Source of the DNA: Chloroflexota bacterium
GTDB taxonomy: Bacteria; Chloroflexota; Anaerolineae; Caldilineales; Caldilineaceae
Length of the DNA stretch: 56,434 nt
Assembly: GCA_030058085.1 (NCBI GenBank)
Contig: JASGTU010000054.1
Coordinates: 1-56,434 of the forward strand
Reading direction: 5' to 3'
A program made the translations under genes and the position numbers. Shown piece by piece: positions 1-8,350 of this stretch (its first letter is position 1; each line of letters starts with the position of its first letter). The notes beneath the pieces are model-generated. The model saw only the letters and a program-made list of their open reading frames with translations, was not told the DNA's origin and ran no database searches.

Positions 1-990
1 GGGTTCGACTTCGGCGTCGGCGCCCAATACCTCTGGGTGGCGCGCAAGGATAAAGAACGCCGCGCCGTGCTCAACGCCATCGGCCCGCTGTGGGACGGCA
101 ACGAGGTGTGGCTGATTGCGTCGGGCGGCGTGCTCTTTTTCGCCTTCCCGCTGCTCTATGCCTCAGCATTCAGCGGCCTCTATCTGGCGCTGTTCATGGT
201 GCTATGGCTTCTGATCCTGCGCGGCTTGGCGATTGAGTTACGTCACCACGTTCATCACCACCTGTGGGGCGAGTTCTGGGACGTGATCTTCAGCGCCGCC
301 AGCCTCGGCCTAGCCCTGCTGTTCGGCGTCGCCCTGGGTAACCTGCTGCGCGGCGTACCGTTGAATGAGCAAGGCTATTTCTTCGTGGCGCTGTGGACCA
401 ATCTTCTGCCCTACGCCGATCCGCAGGGCATTCTCGACTGGTTCACGGTGATGATCGGGCTGCTGGGGGTGGCCGCGCTGATCATGCATGGCGGCAACTT
501 CCTGGCCTTCAAGGTCGGCCAGCCCGTCGGACAAAGGGCCGCGCGCACCGCTTCCCTGGCCTATTGGCCGGTCGTGGCGCTGACCGTGGCGGCTGTCGTG
601 ATCACGCCGCTGATCCAGCCGCTGGTGGTGCAGCGCTACATCACCCACCCCGCCGGCTTCATTCTGCCGATCGCGGGCGTGGCCGCGCTCGGCTACGTGG
701 GCATTGCCCAGCGCCGCGGCAAGGCGCTGCATGCCTTCATCGCCTCCGGCGGCTACATCCTTTTGATGATCGTCTCGGCGGCTTATGGCATCTACCCGAA
801 TTTGCTCATCGCCACCACCGATCCGGCCCACAGCCTGACGATTGAGAACGCCGCGGCAGCGCCTTTCGGCTTGCGCGTAGGCTTGATTTGGTTTACCTTT
901 GGCGCCATCCTCTTCCTCGGTTACACGGTTTACGTCTATCGAGCCTTCTGGGGCAAGGTAGAGCCGTCAGCCGTAGGCGAAGGGTACTGA
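1..990 (+). CDS. cydB: Cytochrome bd ubiquinol oxidase subunit II, 5' truncated
   Basis: This is the small membrane subunit of cytochrome bd, a high-affinity terminal oxidase that takes electrons from quinol and reduces O2. The reading frame is open from base 1 and begins with GFDFGVG, which matches the conserved N-terminal motif of CydB, so roughly 25-30 residues including the start lie outside the window. The 329 visible residues contain DGNEVWL and about eight hydrophobic helices, as expected for the family. CydA would normally be encoded just upstream. The next gene starts 32 bases downstream but belongs to another pathway. The family assignment is firm; haem-ligand details cannot be judged from this subunit. 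Confidence 0.93.
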   Translation, partial: GFDFGVGAQYLWVARKDKERRAVLNAIGPLWDGNEVWLIASGGVLFFAFPLLYASAFSGLYLALFMVLWLLILRGLAIELRHHVHHHLWGEFWDVIFSAASLGLALLFGVALGNLLRGVPLNEQGYFFVALWTNLLPYADPQGILDWFTVMIGLLGVAALIMHGGNFLAFKVGQPVGQRAARTASLAYWPVVALTVAAVVITPLIQPLVVQRYITHPAGFILPIAGVAALGYVGIAQRRGKALHAFIASGGYILLMIVSAAYGIYPNLLIATTDPAHSLTIENAAAAPFGLRVGLIWFTFGAILFLGYTVYVYRAFWGKVEPSAVGEGY

Positions 991-1022
991 TCCGGAAACA
1001 TCGATAGGGAGCGGTTAACTCG

Positions 1023-1925
1023 ATGACGCTTTGGCAAGCCTACCATACGCCGCAGACTGTTCACGACGCCCTAGCGCTGTTGCAGCAGTATGGCGACCAG
1101 GCGCGCATCGTAGCCGGCGGTACGGACCTGATCCTGGACATGCAGCAGGGCAACCAGCCGCCGCTGCAAGCCCTGGTCGACGTCACCCGGATCGCCGGTT
1201 TCGATCAAATCCGCCAGGAAGACGGCTGGATCGTGATCGGCGCGGCCGTCACCCATGCGCAGATCGAACGCAGCGCGCTGGTGCGCCGGCATAGCGCGGC
1301 CTTGGCCGAAAGCTGCAGCGTGGTTGGCGGGCCGCAGGTGCGCAATGTGGCAACCCTCGGCGGCAACGTCGCCCATGCCCTGCCCGCCGCGGACGGGACC
1401 ATCGGCCTGCTGGCGCTGGAAGCCCAGGCCCAGGTCTGCACGCTGGCGGCGGACGGGCGCGTGGAGTGCGCGTGGCAGCCGCTGCTCTCGCTCTTTGCCG
1501 GGCCGGGCAGCAACACACTGGCGCACAACCAGATGCTAGCCGCGTTCCGTTTCCCCGTTCAACGTCCGCATCAGGCCAGCGCCTTCGACCGCATCATGCG
1601 GCCGCAGGGCGTCGCCTTGCCCATCTTGGGCGTCGCGGCCAAGTTGACGCTGGACGCAGCCGGTGAGCGGGCGATTGAAGCGGCCATCGCCATCGGGCCG
1701 GCGGGGCCGATCCCCTTCCGCGCCGGTGAGGCAGAAGCGGCGCTGTTGGCGGCGCAGCGTTGCGACGACGCGGCCATCGAGGCGGCGGTTGCGGCCGCGC
1801 AAGCCCAGGCCCAACTGCGCACCAGCAAGCACCGCGCTTCGCAGGAGTACCGTCACGAAATGGTCGCCGTCCTCCTGCGCCGCGTCCTGCGCCGGGCCGC
1901 CGCGGGCGCACGAGAGGGCGGCTGA
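1023..1925 (+). CDS. FAD-binding (medium) subunit of a xanthine dehydrogenase/CO dehydrogenase-family enzyme
   Basis: The 300-residue product has the vanillyl-alcohol-oxidase-type FAD fold of molybdopterin dehydrogenases. AGGTD sits at residues 31-35 and VGGPQVRNVATLGGN at about 101-115; both contact FAD in XdhB/CoxM/CutM proteins. The C-terminal CO-dehydrogenase flavoprotein domain follows. Such subunits pass electrons from a molybdenum subunit through a 2Fe-2S subunit to FAD. Neither partner is encoded next to it: cydB lies upstream and a small membrane protein downstream, so it is an orphan here. The substrate cannot be inferred. The ATG follows a GGGAG at about 1007-1011, rather far upstream. 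Confidence 0.85.
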   Translation: MTLWQAYHTPQTVHDALALLQQYGDQARIVAGGTDLILDMQQGNQPPLQALVDVTRIAGFDQIRQEDGWIVIGAAVTHAQIERSALVRRHSAALAESCSVVGGPQVRNVATLGGNVAHALPAADGTIGLLALEAQAQVCTLAADGRVECAWQPLLSLFAGPGSNTLAHNQMLAAFRFPVQRPHQASAFDRIMRPQGVALPILGVAAKLTLDAAGERAIEAAIAIGPAGPIPFRAGEAEAALLAAQRCDDAAIEAAVAAAQAQAQLRTSKHRASQEYRHEMVAVLLRRVLRRAAAGAREGG

Positions 1926-1974
1926 CACGCACCCGGGGCTAAAAAGGGCGCTAGTCAAGCGGTTGCGGATGATG

Positions 1975-1980
1975 TAGAAT
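1975..1980 (+). promoter_or_regulatory. Candidate -10 element (TAGAAT)
   Basis: TAGAAT followed by GA lies 89 bases upstream of the 2069 gene. No good -35 hexamer is seen at 16-18 bases; TAGTCA at 1952-1957 is the nearest and poor. The same TAGAATGA string occurs at 10855 and 26460, each time upstream of a gene on the same strand. Confidence 0.3.
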
Positions 1981-1983
1981 GAG

Positions 1984-2005
1984 GGCGGCAGGTGTTCTTG
2001 CCGCC
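1984..2005. repeat. Short GC hairpin of the GGCGGC/GCCGCC family
   Basis: Seven-base arms GGCGGCA and TGCCGCC enclose an eight-base loop in the presumed leader of the 2069 gene. It resembles the hairpins at 19341, 21321 and 41180-41233. Confidence 0.45.
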
Positions 2006-2068
2006 TCTCCGCCCATTGGAATCTGACGAACAGCGAGCGCAGTCCAACCACGTTTGAGGAGGGAAGCT

Positions 2069-2470
2069 ATGACAGTCCCAAAGCGCTTTGGCGTTTTGCG
2101 CTTTTTCGGCACGTTGATGAAGGTGATCGCCTGGATCATCCTGGTGCTCAGCGTCCTTCTGGCGATTTTCGCCGTAATTGCAGGCAGCTCGACCGCGGTG
2201 ACCAATATCTTGGAGAACGCGCTGCCTGAGGGCGCGATAGCGGGCGCAGCCGGCGGCATCACGATCGGCATTTTTGTGCTTTTGTACGGTTTTATGAACT
2301 TTTTGGTCTTCTACGTGGTTGGCGAGTCGCTGCACCTGTCGCTTGCCATGGAGGAAAACACGCGGTTGACCGCCGCGCTGCTGTTGCGCATGCACCAGGA
2401 AAGCCAGCCCGAAGAGCCGCCCGCCTATGGGCCGAGCGGCAGCGGCTTTGTCAACGAGCCGTTTGAGTAG
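2069..2470 (+). CDS. Small two-helix membrane protein, unknown function
   Basis: The product has 133 residues with two strongly hydrophobic segments at about 15-38 and 58-85, and a hydrophilic Pro/Glu-rich C-terminal tail. The ATG at 2069 is preceded by GAGGAGG at 2055-2061, which fixes the start; an in-frame TTG at 2054 would place the ribosome site inside the gene. I do not recognise the family; it faintly resembles DUF4282-type membrane proteins. It stands alone, convergent with the next gene. Confidence 0.7.
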   Translation: MTVPKRFGVLRFFGTLMKVIAWIILVLSVLLAIFAVIAGSSTAVTNILENALPEGAIAGAAGGITIGIFVLLYGFMNFLVFYVVGESLHLSLAMEENTRLTAALLLRMHQESQPEEPPAYGPSGSGFVNEPFE

Positions 2471-2491
2471 TTTCGGCTTGCCACAGCACGT

Positions 2492-3235
2492 CTAGGACAG
2501 GATGCGCAGTTTGTCCTGGACCAAGGCGAGCAGGAACGTTCGTTCCTGTTCGCCGTCAAAGAGGATGGTTATCTTGGCCTCGGCGCCATCGCCTTCGCGC
2601 GCGGTGATGACGCCGGGGCCGAATCGTTCATGCGCCACGCGCCGGCCTACGGCCAGGTCCTGAATGGCGACGGTCGCCACTGCAGGCATGGGCAGCGGCT
2701 CGGGTGCGGGCGGCGGGCCGGCTTCGCGGTCGCGCCAGCTTTCGGCCAGATTCGCCATCATCTGTTCCGGGGCTTTGTCTACGCGGCTGCGCAGGGCGGA
2801 GACGCGTTCGCGAGCCTCAGCCAGCTTCGGCATCCAGCGCGCTTTTTCGCGGTCCGGCCGGTCGCTCTGGGCAAGCATGCGGCTGGCGCGCGAGAGCAGG
2901 CGCGTCAAGGTGTCGAGTTGCTTGAGCGGATCCTCCATCGGGTCGATCAAGAAGAGTTGTACGCCGTTCTGCCGGCACATTTCAGCGCGCGTCTGGTCGC
3001 GTTGCTCCTCCTCCAACGCATCCCAGTCGCTCTGCCGCGGTTGGCCCTTAGCGGTCAGGCCGGCAATGCGCACGGCGATCCCCGCATCCGGGTAGTAGTA
3101 GTCCAGTTTCAGCCGGCGGCGCGTCGCCGGGTTGACCAGCCACTCGGGGCTGACGTTGGTCTGCGCCGCAAATCCCTCAAACACACGAGCCAGAATCTCG
3201 CGCCATGCGTTCAGCGCCAAGAAGATCGTAGACAT
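2492..3235 (-). CDS. Uncharacterised protein with a UvrD/PcrA-type C-terminal domain
   Basis: The 247-residue product starts at MSTIFLALNAW. The central part is charged and partly coiled-coil-like. The last 50 residues (VGRRVAHERFGPGVI, then a stretch ending LLALVQDKLRIL) closely resemble the small C-terminal domain of UvrD/PcrA helicases, which binds RNA polymerase in PcrA. No helicase motifs are present. The N-terminal half has DYYYPDAGIAVRI and RAEMCRQNGVQLFLIDP, reminiscent of restriction-endonuclease-like folds, but I cannot confirm that. Upstream in-frame codons to 3433 would overlap the hicB promoter and are unlikely to be coding. Confidence 0.65.
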   Translation of the reverse strand: MSTIFLALNAWREILARVFEGFAAQTNVSPEWLVNPATRRRLKLDYYYPDAGIAVRIAGLTAKGQPRQSDWDALEEEQRDQTRAEMCRQNGVQLFLIDPMEDPLKQLDTLTRLLSRASRMLAQSDRPDREKARWMPKLAEARERVSALRSRVDKAPEQMMANLAESWRDREAGPPPAPEPLPMPAVATVAIQDLAVGRRVAHERFGPGVITAREGDGAEAKITILFDGEQERTFLLALVQDKLRILS

Positions 3236-3295
3236 AGACGCCACTTTAGCACATCCGTTCCGGCATGGCAACCTTTCCTGTAGCCCAGAAGCGGA

Positions 3296-3324
3296 TTGAT
3301 AGTTCCGACCGTTCACTCTATAAT
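3296..3324 (+). promoter_or_regulatory. Near-consensus sigma-70-type promoter for hicBA
   Basis: TTGATA (3296-3301) and TATAAT (3319-3324) are separated by 17 bases. This is the best promoter match in the window. Transcription would start near 3331, giving a leader of about 77 bases before hicB. Confidence 0.7.
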
Positions 3325-3407
3325 ACCCGTTGCTAGAGTCATCTATGCCAACCGCGGGCAAGGGCGAATCGCGTACGTTGGGTGCAATTTCCGGAGGCTT
3401 GAACGCC

Positions 3408-3632
3408 ATGTCATTACGGCTGTTTACCGCCATAATCGAACGTGAAGGGGACTGGTACGTTGCCCTCTGCCCTGAACTGGATATCGCCAGTCAAGGCCAG
3501 AGCGTCGAAGAAGCGCGCAACAACCTGGTCGAAGCAATCGAATTGTTCCTGGAGACGGCCTCGCCTTCAGAGATTAAGGACAGACTGCGGCCAGAAGTCT
3601 TCGTCACCCAGGTTGGAGTCTCGGTTGCCTAG
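3408..3632 (+). CDS. hicB: HicB-family antitoxin
   Basis: The 74-residue product has the HicB partial RNase-H-like fold: a first strand with TAIIEREGDWYVALCPELDIASQG, split here as FTAII, DWYVALCPELDI and SQGQSVEEA, followed by the EARNNLVEAIELFLE helix. HicB binds and neutralises HicA. This is the short form without a C-terminal DNA-binding domain. ATG 3408 has GGAGG at 3393-3397. It precedes hicA and overlaps it by eight bases, so the order is antitoxin first, the less common arrangement. Confidence 0.88.
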   Translation: MSLRLFTAIIEREGDWYVALCPELDIASQGQSVEEARNNLVEAIELFLETASPSEIKDRLRPEVFVTQVGVSVA

Positions 3633-3849
3633 GCTGCGTCGCCTATCGGGCCGCGAAGTGTGTCGCATCTTCGTCGACCACGGCTTCGAGCAGGTGCGGC
3701 AACGCGGCAGCCCTATTGTCATGCAAAAGCGGACCGGTCACTCGACAATCACAGTCCCTATACCGGATCACGATGAGCTCCAGATCGGAACGCTGCGTTC
3801 TATCATACGGCAATCCCAACTGCCGCGTTCTCTTTTTGAAGCCCAGTAG
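3625..3849 (+). CDS. hicA: HicA-family mRNA interferase toxin with the catalytic His replaced by Pro
   Basis: The 74-residue product starts with TTG at 3625, inside the end of hicB, with TTGGAG at 3613-3618 as ribosome site. It shows the double-stranded-RNA-binding-like HicA fold: LSGREVCRIFVDHGFE, VRQRGS, TITVPIPDHDEL and GTLRSIIRQS. In active HicA the catalytic His follows GS (RGSH). Here the codon at 3712-3714 is CCT, giving RGSP at residues 27-30; CAT would differ by one base. RNase activity is therefore probably lost. Family and operon assignment are clear; loss of function is inference. Confidence 0.85.
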   Translation: MPRLRRLSGREVCRIFVDHGFEQVRQRGSPIVMQKRTGHSTITVPIPDHDELQIGTLRSIIRQSQLPRSLFEAQ

Positions 3850-3878
3850 ACAGGCCATTGAAGCGAGCAGACCGTTCT

Positions 3879-4709
3879 ATGACCACGCTGCATTGGGTTC
3901 CCGCCCAATCTGCAACGCCGCGCGGCGTGGCGCTCGTCATCCACGGGCTGAACGTGCGCCCGAACGCCATGCAGCCGCTGGCGAATTGCCTCGCCGCGGC
4001 CGGGGTGGAGTGCCTGCTCCTCTCGCTGCACGGGCATGGCGACAACGTTGCGCCGCCCCCTGGGCAAAGCGCTGCGACTGATTCCGCCGCCCGCCTCGAG
4101 TCCTTTCGCCGCGTGAGCTACGCCCTGTGGCGCGATGAGACGGCTGCAGCCTATGCCATCGCCCGCGCGCACAGCCGCCGGCTCGACGCGCCGCTGCTGC
4201 TGGCAGGCTTTTCGCTGGGCGCGCTGATGGGCTGCAACTTAGCCCTCACCGAGCCCGACGTGCGCTTCGACCGCCTGATCCTGCTGGCTCCCGCCCTGGC
4301 TTTGCGCCCGCACAGCCGGCTGCCGCGACTGCTGGCGTGTTGGCCCCGCTTCGTCATCCCCAGCCTGGCCCCGCCCGCCTACCGCGCCAACCGCGGCACG
4401 CCAGTCGCCGCCTATATGGCCCTCTACGCTGCGCTGGCCCGCTTTGGCCGCGGCGACCTGCGGCGGCTGGACGCGCCTGCGCTGGTCCTGATCGACCCGG
4501 CGGACGAACTGGCGTCCTACGCCGGGTTGGCGCGGCTGTGCGAGCGGCTGCCGCGATGGACGCTCTGTCCGGTCGCCAAGTCCGCCGGCGCCGCGCATCA
4601 GGTTCATCACCTGGTTATTGACGCGCCTTCCGTGGGGCAGGCGGCCTGGACGGACATGTGCGTACGCATCACCGCGTTCGTGCAAGAGCCTTCTTCGCCG
4701 CGCCGATAG
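3879..4709 (+). CDS. Alpha/beta hydrolase (serine hydrolase)
   Basis: The 276-residue product has VIHGLN (oxyanion-hole region) near the start, HGHGD in the loop after strand 4, and the nucleophile elbow GFSLG in LLLAGFSLGALMG. A later LVLIDPADEL supplies the acid and HQVHH near the C-terminus a candidate His. No signal peptide is visible, so it is probably cytoplasmic. Substrate unknown; carboxylesterase or lysophospholipase-like. ATG 3879 is preferred over the in-frame TTG at 3858, though neither has a strong ribosome site. It begins 30 bases after hicA. Confidence 0.82.
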   Translation: MTTLHWVPAQSATPRGVALVIHGLNVRPNAMQPLANCLAAAGVECLLLSLHGHGDNVAPPPGQSAATDSAARLESFRRVSYALWRDETAAAYAIARAHSRRLDAPLLLAGFSLGALMGCNLALTEPDVRFDRLILLAPALALRPHSRLPRLLACWPRFVIPSLAPPAYRANRGTPVAAYMALYAALARFGRGDLRRLDAPALVLIDPADELASYAGLARLCERLPRWTLCPVAKSAGAAHQVHHLVIDAPSVGQAAWTDMCVRITAFVQEPSSPRR

Positions 4710-4937
4710 CCGCACGCGCCTGCCCGGCAAAGATGAACAGAAAATGAGATCGTAACGCGTCCTTCACTTCCTTTGCGTCTCTTGATGGCATACTGTGCCT
4801 CTGTGGTCAAGACTCTTTGGCCCCGCCGCTGGAATGGGCGAGGAAGGGACGAGGATCGGACGGCCAGATGCCTGTTCGCTTTCCGAGCGGCGCTTCCATC
4901 AATACAGAATGCAGGAATGTAGAAGGAGAGCGTGACG

Positions 4938-5759
4938 ATGAGTGTATCGAGCGGACGGATTCGACGCCCCAACAGGTTAGGGCTGGCCCTGCTGGTCATG
5001 TTGCTGGCGGTTGCGCTGGCGGCATGCCAGTCGCGACAGGCCGCCCCGGAACCTACCCCCGTACCGACGCTTGCCGCCGTAGAAGAACCCGCAGCGGCCG
5101 AACCCGCCGCCGAGGAACCCGTTGCCGAGGAGGCGACAGCCGTCCCCGCTCAGGAAGAGGCAGCCACGGCAGAGGAAGCGGCTGCGCCTCAGCCGGCAGC
5201 GCAGGAAGCCTCAGCCGGCCCGCAAACCTTCCGCCTCGTGCCGGAGGGCACAGAAGCTCGCTTCTACATCAACGAGGTGCTGTTCGGTCAGCCCAAGACC
5301 GTGATCGGCGTCACGTCGGACGTGACGGGCGAGCTGCGCGTGGACCCGCAGAACCCCGATTCCGCCGAGATCGCCGCCATTACGATCAACGCCCGCGACC
5401 TCACCACCGACAACGATCGCCGCAACGGGGCCATCCGCCGCTTCATTCTCCAGTCCGAGCGTGATGAGTACCAGCATATCGTGTTCGAGCCGGTTTCGGT
5501 CGAGGGGCTGCCCGCTTCCGTCGCCGTGGGCGACACGTTCCAACTTCAGGTGAGCGGCAACCTGACGGTGCGCGACGTGACCAACCCGGTCACCTTCGAT
5601 GTGACCGTTACCCCCGCCTCGGAGAGCGAGATCTCCGGCGTCGGCGTGGCGACCGTCAACTATCCCGACTTTGGGCTGGCGATTCCGGAAGTGCCGTCCG
5701 TGACCGGCGTCGAGGACGAAGTGCGCCTGGAGATCGAGTTCCGGGCAGTCGCCGGGTAG
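4938..5759 (+). CDS. YceI-domain lipoprotein
   Basis: The 273-residue product has a basic N-terminus, a hydrophobic stretch and the lipobox-like LAAC near residue 30, so it is probably a membrane-anchored lipoprotein. A low-complexity Pro/Glu/Ala stalk runs to about residue 95. The C-terminal 170 residues form a YceI lipocalin-like domain: TFRLVPEGTEARF, then DVTGELRVDP, the typical INARDLTTDNDRRNGAIR, FEPVSVEGLP and GNLTVRDVTNPVTF. YceI proteins bind polyprenoid-type lipids in some bacteria; the ligand here is unknown. ATG 4938 has AAGGAG at 4923-4928. Confidence 0.88.
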   Translation: MSVSSGRIRRPNRLGLALLVMLLAVALAACQSRQAAPEPTPVPTLAAVEEPAAAEPAAEEPVAEEATAVPAQEEAATAEEAAAPQPAAQEASAGPQTFRLVPEGTEARFYINEVLFGQPKTVIGVTSDVTGELRVDPQNPDSAEIAAITINARDLTTDNDRRNGAIRRFILQSERDEYQHIVFEPVSVEGLPASVAVGDTFQLQVSGNLTVRDVTNPVTFDVTVTPASESEISGVGVATVNYPDFGLAIPEVPSVTGVEDEVRLEIEFRAVAG

Positions 5760-5775
5760 CTTCTTGCACGCGCTG

Positions 5776-6333
5776 TCAGGCCGGCGGGCCGCCGCGCTCC
5801 TGCACAGGTCCGCCGGATGACGGCAGCGCCTTGACCAGATAGAGGCAGGTCTCCTGCCAGACGCGGGTTTCGCCCGCTTCGTCTACATATTCATCCCGTT
5901 CCACATGCAAACCGAAGCCGGCGTCGCGGTAGCCGAGCCGCTCGTAGAGGCGCCGCGCCGGGCTAGGCGGAACGACGCCCACGCTCAGGCCGATCCACGG
6001 GCAGCCGCGCGCCTGCGCCAACTCCTCGGCGGCCCGCAAGAGCCGGCTGCCGACGCCTTGCCCGCGCAGAGCTTCCGCCACCCACAGGTCTTCGACATCG
6101 GGGCACGCTGCGCCCAGCCGCTGCGGGGCGGACACATCCGCAGCGCCTTCCCATTTGAGCAGCGCATGGCCTACCGGTCGTGCACCCTGCCAGGCGATCA
6201 GGTAGACCGTCTCACCGCGCGCCTGTCGCGCCAGACGTTCGGCGTGCTTAGCTGTGCCGCCGTTGGTCAGGTGCGCCCTAACCAGCGGCAAGTCTGTCAC
6301 AGCCATCGGTCGAATTTCAATCGCGTCGCTCAT
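5776..6333 (-). CDS. GNAT-family N-acetyltransferase
   Basis: The 185-residue product has the acetyl-CoA-binding motif A: VEDLWVAEALRGQGVGSRLL, with RGQGVG as the pyrophosphate loop, then ARGCPWIGLSVG and the motif B signature ARRLYERLGYRDAG. Substrate unknown. The ATG at 6333 is preceded by AGGAG; the frame stays open upstream only as antisense of the LysE gene. It is co-directional with the LysE gene upstream (38-base gap), suggesting one transcript. It ends convergently with the YceI gene, 16 bases away. Confidence 0.88.
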   Translation of the reverse strand: MSDAIEIRPMAVTDLPLVRAHLTNGGTAKHAERLARQARGETVYLIAWQGARPVGHALLKWEGAADVSAPQRLGAACPDVEDLWVAEALRGQGVGSRLLRAAEELAQARGCPWIGLSVGVVPPSPARRLYERLGYRDAGFGLHVERDEYVDEAGETRVWQETCLYLVKALPSSGGPVQERGGPPA

Positions 6334-6371
6334 GTCGCTCCTGTCTAGTCTTTTCCCCCACCTGTGCCGGC

Positions 6372-6998
6372 CTATAGGCCCGCCAGGGCGCGGGCGCCGC
6401 CCCAGATCTGCATGAGGCCGATGAGGGCCAGCCCCAACGCCGAGACGCCGAGCAGCAGCCGGTTCGCGGCCGGGTTGATCCGCCCTGCAGCGGAAAATAG
6501 CCAGATGACGATGGTCACGCCGACGAAGAAGACGCCGTAAAAGCCAAGCAGAAAGGCCAGGCCGGTCGCCAGAGATTGCGCCAGCCCAAGCATGAGGATG
6601 GGGCCGGCGACCACAGTCCAGAAGATGTAGGGGTTCGGGTTGAGCGCGTTGACGACGACGGCGCGGCCCAGGCTTTGGCGCGCGCTCTGTCCGCCGGACG
6701 CGCGCAGGGTTGGGCCGGTCGTGCGGCGCAGCAGCCGGACTACGTTCGTCGCCAGGTAGAGCAGGTAAAGGCCGCCGCCGAATCGCAGCGCGTCCAGCAT
6801 CCACTGGGGCATGCGGCTTAGGATCAGCACTACGAGCAGGATGATCGGCCCGTCGGTGATGGCCGGGGCGAAGATAGCGGGCAGCGTGCGGCGGAAGCCG
6901 TGTTGCAGAACCTCGGTGATGAGATAGATTCGGAACGGGCTGGGCGTGAGCACGGTCGGCAGCGCCAGCATGACGCCCTGCAGCAGGTAGATCGCCAT
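6372..6998 (-). CDS. LysE/RhtB-family exporter
   Basis: The 208-residue product has six hydrophobic segments and the N-terminal layout of LysE translocators, with PTVLTPSPFRIYLITEVLQHGF near the first helix (TPSP, GF) and GGLYLLYLATNVVR in the middle. The family exports amino acids or related small molecules. It is transcribed with the downstream acetyltransferase gene; LysE and GNAT genes are often paired. Exported compound unknown. Confidence 0.85.
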   Translation of the reverse strand: MAIYLLQGVMLALPTVLTPSPFRIYLITEVLQHGFRRTLPAIFAPAITDGPIILLVVLILSRMPQWMLDALRFGGGLYLLYLATNVVRLLRRTTGPTLRASGGQSARQSLGRAVVVNALNPNPYIFWTVVAGPILMLGLAQSLATGLAFLLGFYGVFFVGVTIVIWLFSAAGRINPAANRLLLGVSALGLALIGLMQIWGGARALAGL

Positions 6999-7134
6999 GC
7001 ACTGTATGATGACACAGCGGCGCGGGAATGTGAAAACACGAAGTCAGCGGGCAAGGCTTGCTCCCGCCCGCGCTCACAGGTAAGATGCAAGGGTTAGCCT
7101 GTCTCGCCGTCGTCCAAAGCTAGGAACGTTGTGA

Positions 7135-8256
7135 ATGTCTACGTCTCCGCCGCACATCTGGCTGCTTTCTCCCTACCACAGCGGCAGCCATCGCGTGTGG
7201 GCGCTGGGCTACCAGACTCACAGCCGCTGCCGCCTCACGCTGATCACGATGGCGGGCCGCTTTTGGAAGTGGCGCATGCAGGGCGGCGCCATCGAACTGG
7301 CGGCGCAGGCGCGCCAACGCCTGACCGAATCCGGCCCGCCCGACGCCATCCTCGCCACTGACATGGTGAACCTGCCCGCCTGGCTGGGCCTGCTGCGCCG
7401 TGACCTGCCCGGCCATGTCCCCGTGTTTCTCTATATGCACGAAAACCAGATCACCTACCCCTGGCGCGAAGGTGAGAAACGCGACCTAACTTACGGCATG
7501 ATCAACTGGCTGAGCCAGCTTGCCGCCGACCGCATCCTGTTCAACAGCCGCTTTCATCTGCAAAGCTGGTTCGAGGAGTTGCCGCGCCTGCTCAAGCACT
7601 ATCCCGACTACAACCGCCTGGAGCTGGTCGAGCAGGTGCGCAGCCGCAGCCTGGCTGTTCCGGTCGGCATCGACTGCGCTTACTTTACCGCGGCGGACCG
7701 TGACCGCGCCCCGGACCGGACTCCCCTCATCCTCTGGAATCAGCGCTGGGAGTATGACAAGCGGCCCGACCGCTTCTTCGCCCTGCTGCAGCGGCTGCAC
7801 GCCGAGGGCGTCCCCTTTCGCCTGGCTGTCGCCGGGCAGAACTTTCGCAATTCGCCCGCGGAGTTCGACGAGGCCCGCGTGCAGTTGGCGGATCGCATCG
7901 TCCACTGGGGCTATGCGCCTTCGCGGCAGGCTTATGCTGATCTGCTGCGCCAGGCCGACCTGGTGATCAGCGTAGCCGACCACGAGTTCTTCGGCATCAG
8001 CATCCTGGAAGCGATCTGCGCCGGCGCATTCCCGCTTCTGCCCGACCGCCTCAGCTACCCCGAACTGATCCCGGCTGAATTGCATCCCGCCTGTCTCTAC
8101 GCCGGCGAAGAGGAGCTTTATCACAAGGCCGTGCTGCGCCTGACCGAGCCGCGGCCCGCGCCGCCCTCGCTGCGCCGCCACATCGCCGAGCGCTACGCCT
8201 GGCCCGTCGTCGCCGCGCAGTACGATGACCTGCTCAGCGCGGCCCGCCTGCGTTGA
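7135..8256 (+). CDS. Glycosyltransferase related to tRNA-queuosine mannosyltransferase (DUF3524 + GT4)
   Basis: The 373-residue product has an N-terminal DUF3524 domain: LSPYHSGSH at residues 11-19, [10 protein letters not shown] at about 39-48 and [10 protein letters not shown] at 101-110. These are hallmarks of the human QTMAN (GTDC1) family, which adds mannose to queuosine in tRNA-Asp. The C-terminal GT-B half has [14 protein letters not shown] and [21 protein letters not shown], the nucleotide-sugar-binding region. Bacterial members are usually annotated only as glycosyltransferases, and the acceptor here is an inference. It stands alone on this strand. Confidence 0.8.
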   Translation: MSTSPPHIWLLSPYHSGSHRVWALGYQTHSRCRLTLITMAGRFWKWRMQGGAIELAAQARQRLTESGPPDAILATDMVNLPAWLGLLRRDLPGHVPVFLYMHENQITYPWREGEKRDLTYGMINWLSQLAADRILFNSRFHLQSWFEELPRLLKHYPDYNRLELVEQVRSRSLAVPVGIDCAYFTAADRDRAPDRTPLILWNQRWEYDKRPDRFFALLQRLHAEGVPFRLAVAGQNFRNSPAEFDEARVQLADRIVHWGYAPSRQAYADLLRQADLVISVADHEFFGISILEAICAGAFPLLPDRLSYPELIPAELHPACLYAGEEELYHKAVLRLTEPRPAPPSLRRHIAERYAWPVVAAQYDDLLSAARLR

Positions 8257-8350
8257 CAAGCCGCTTGCCCGCCGCCATAATGGGCTTAAGTTGCCTCGCC
8301 CAATTCTCTATCCCACAAAGAGCCAGACAGTCCTAATAGACAGGTGAACC

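Noticed and set aside
4755-4815. TTTGCGTCTCTTGATGGCATACTGTGCCTC-type string as a dispersed repeat (positions only approximate)
   Set aside because: It resembles common CTTTGCGTC/CTGTGCCTCTGTGG repeats, but no second copy was seen in the window.
5776-7077. A single 433-residue frame covering the acetyltransferase and the region upstream
   Set aside because: Everything before the ATG at 6333 is antisense-frame translation of the LysE gene on the same strand in another frame, with no family features; AGGAG marks the start at 6333.
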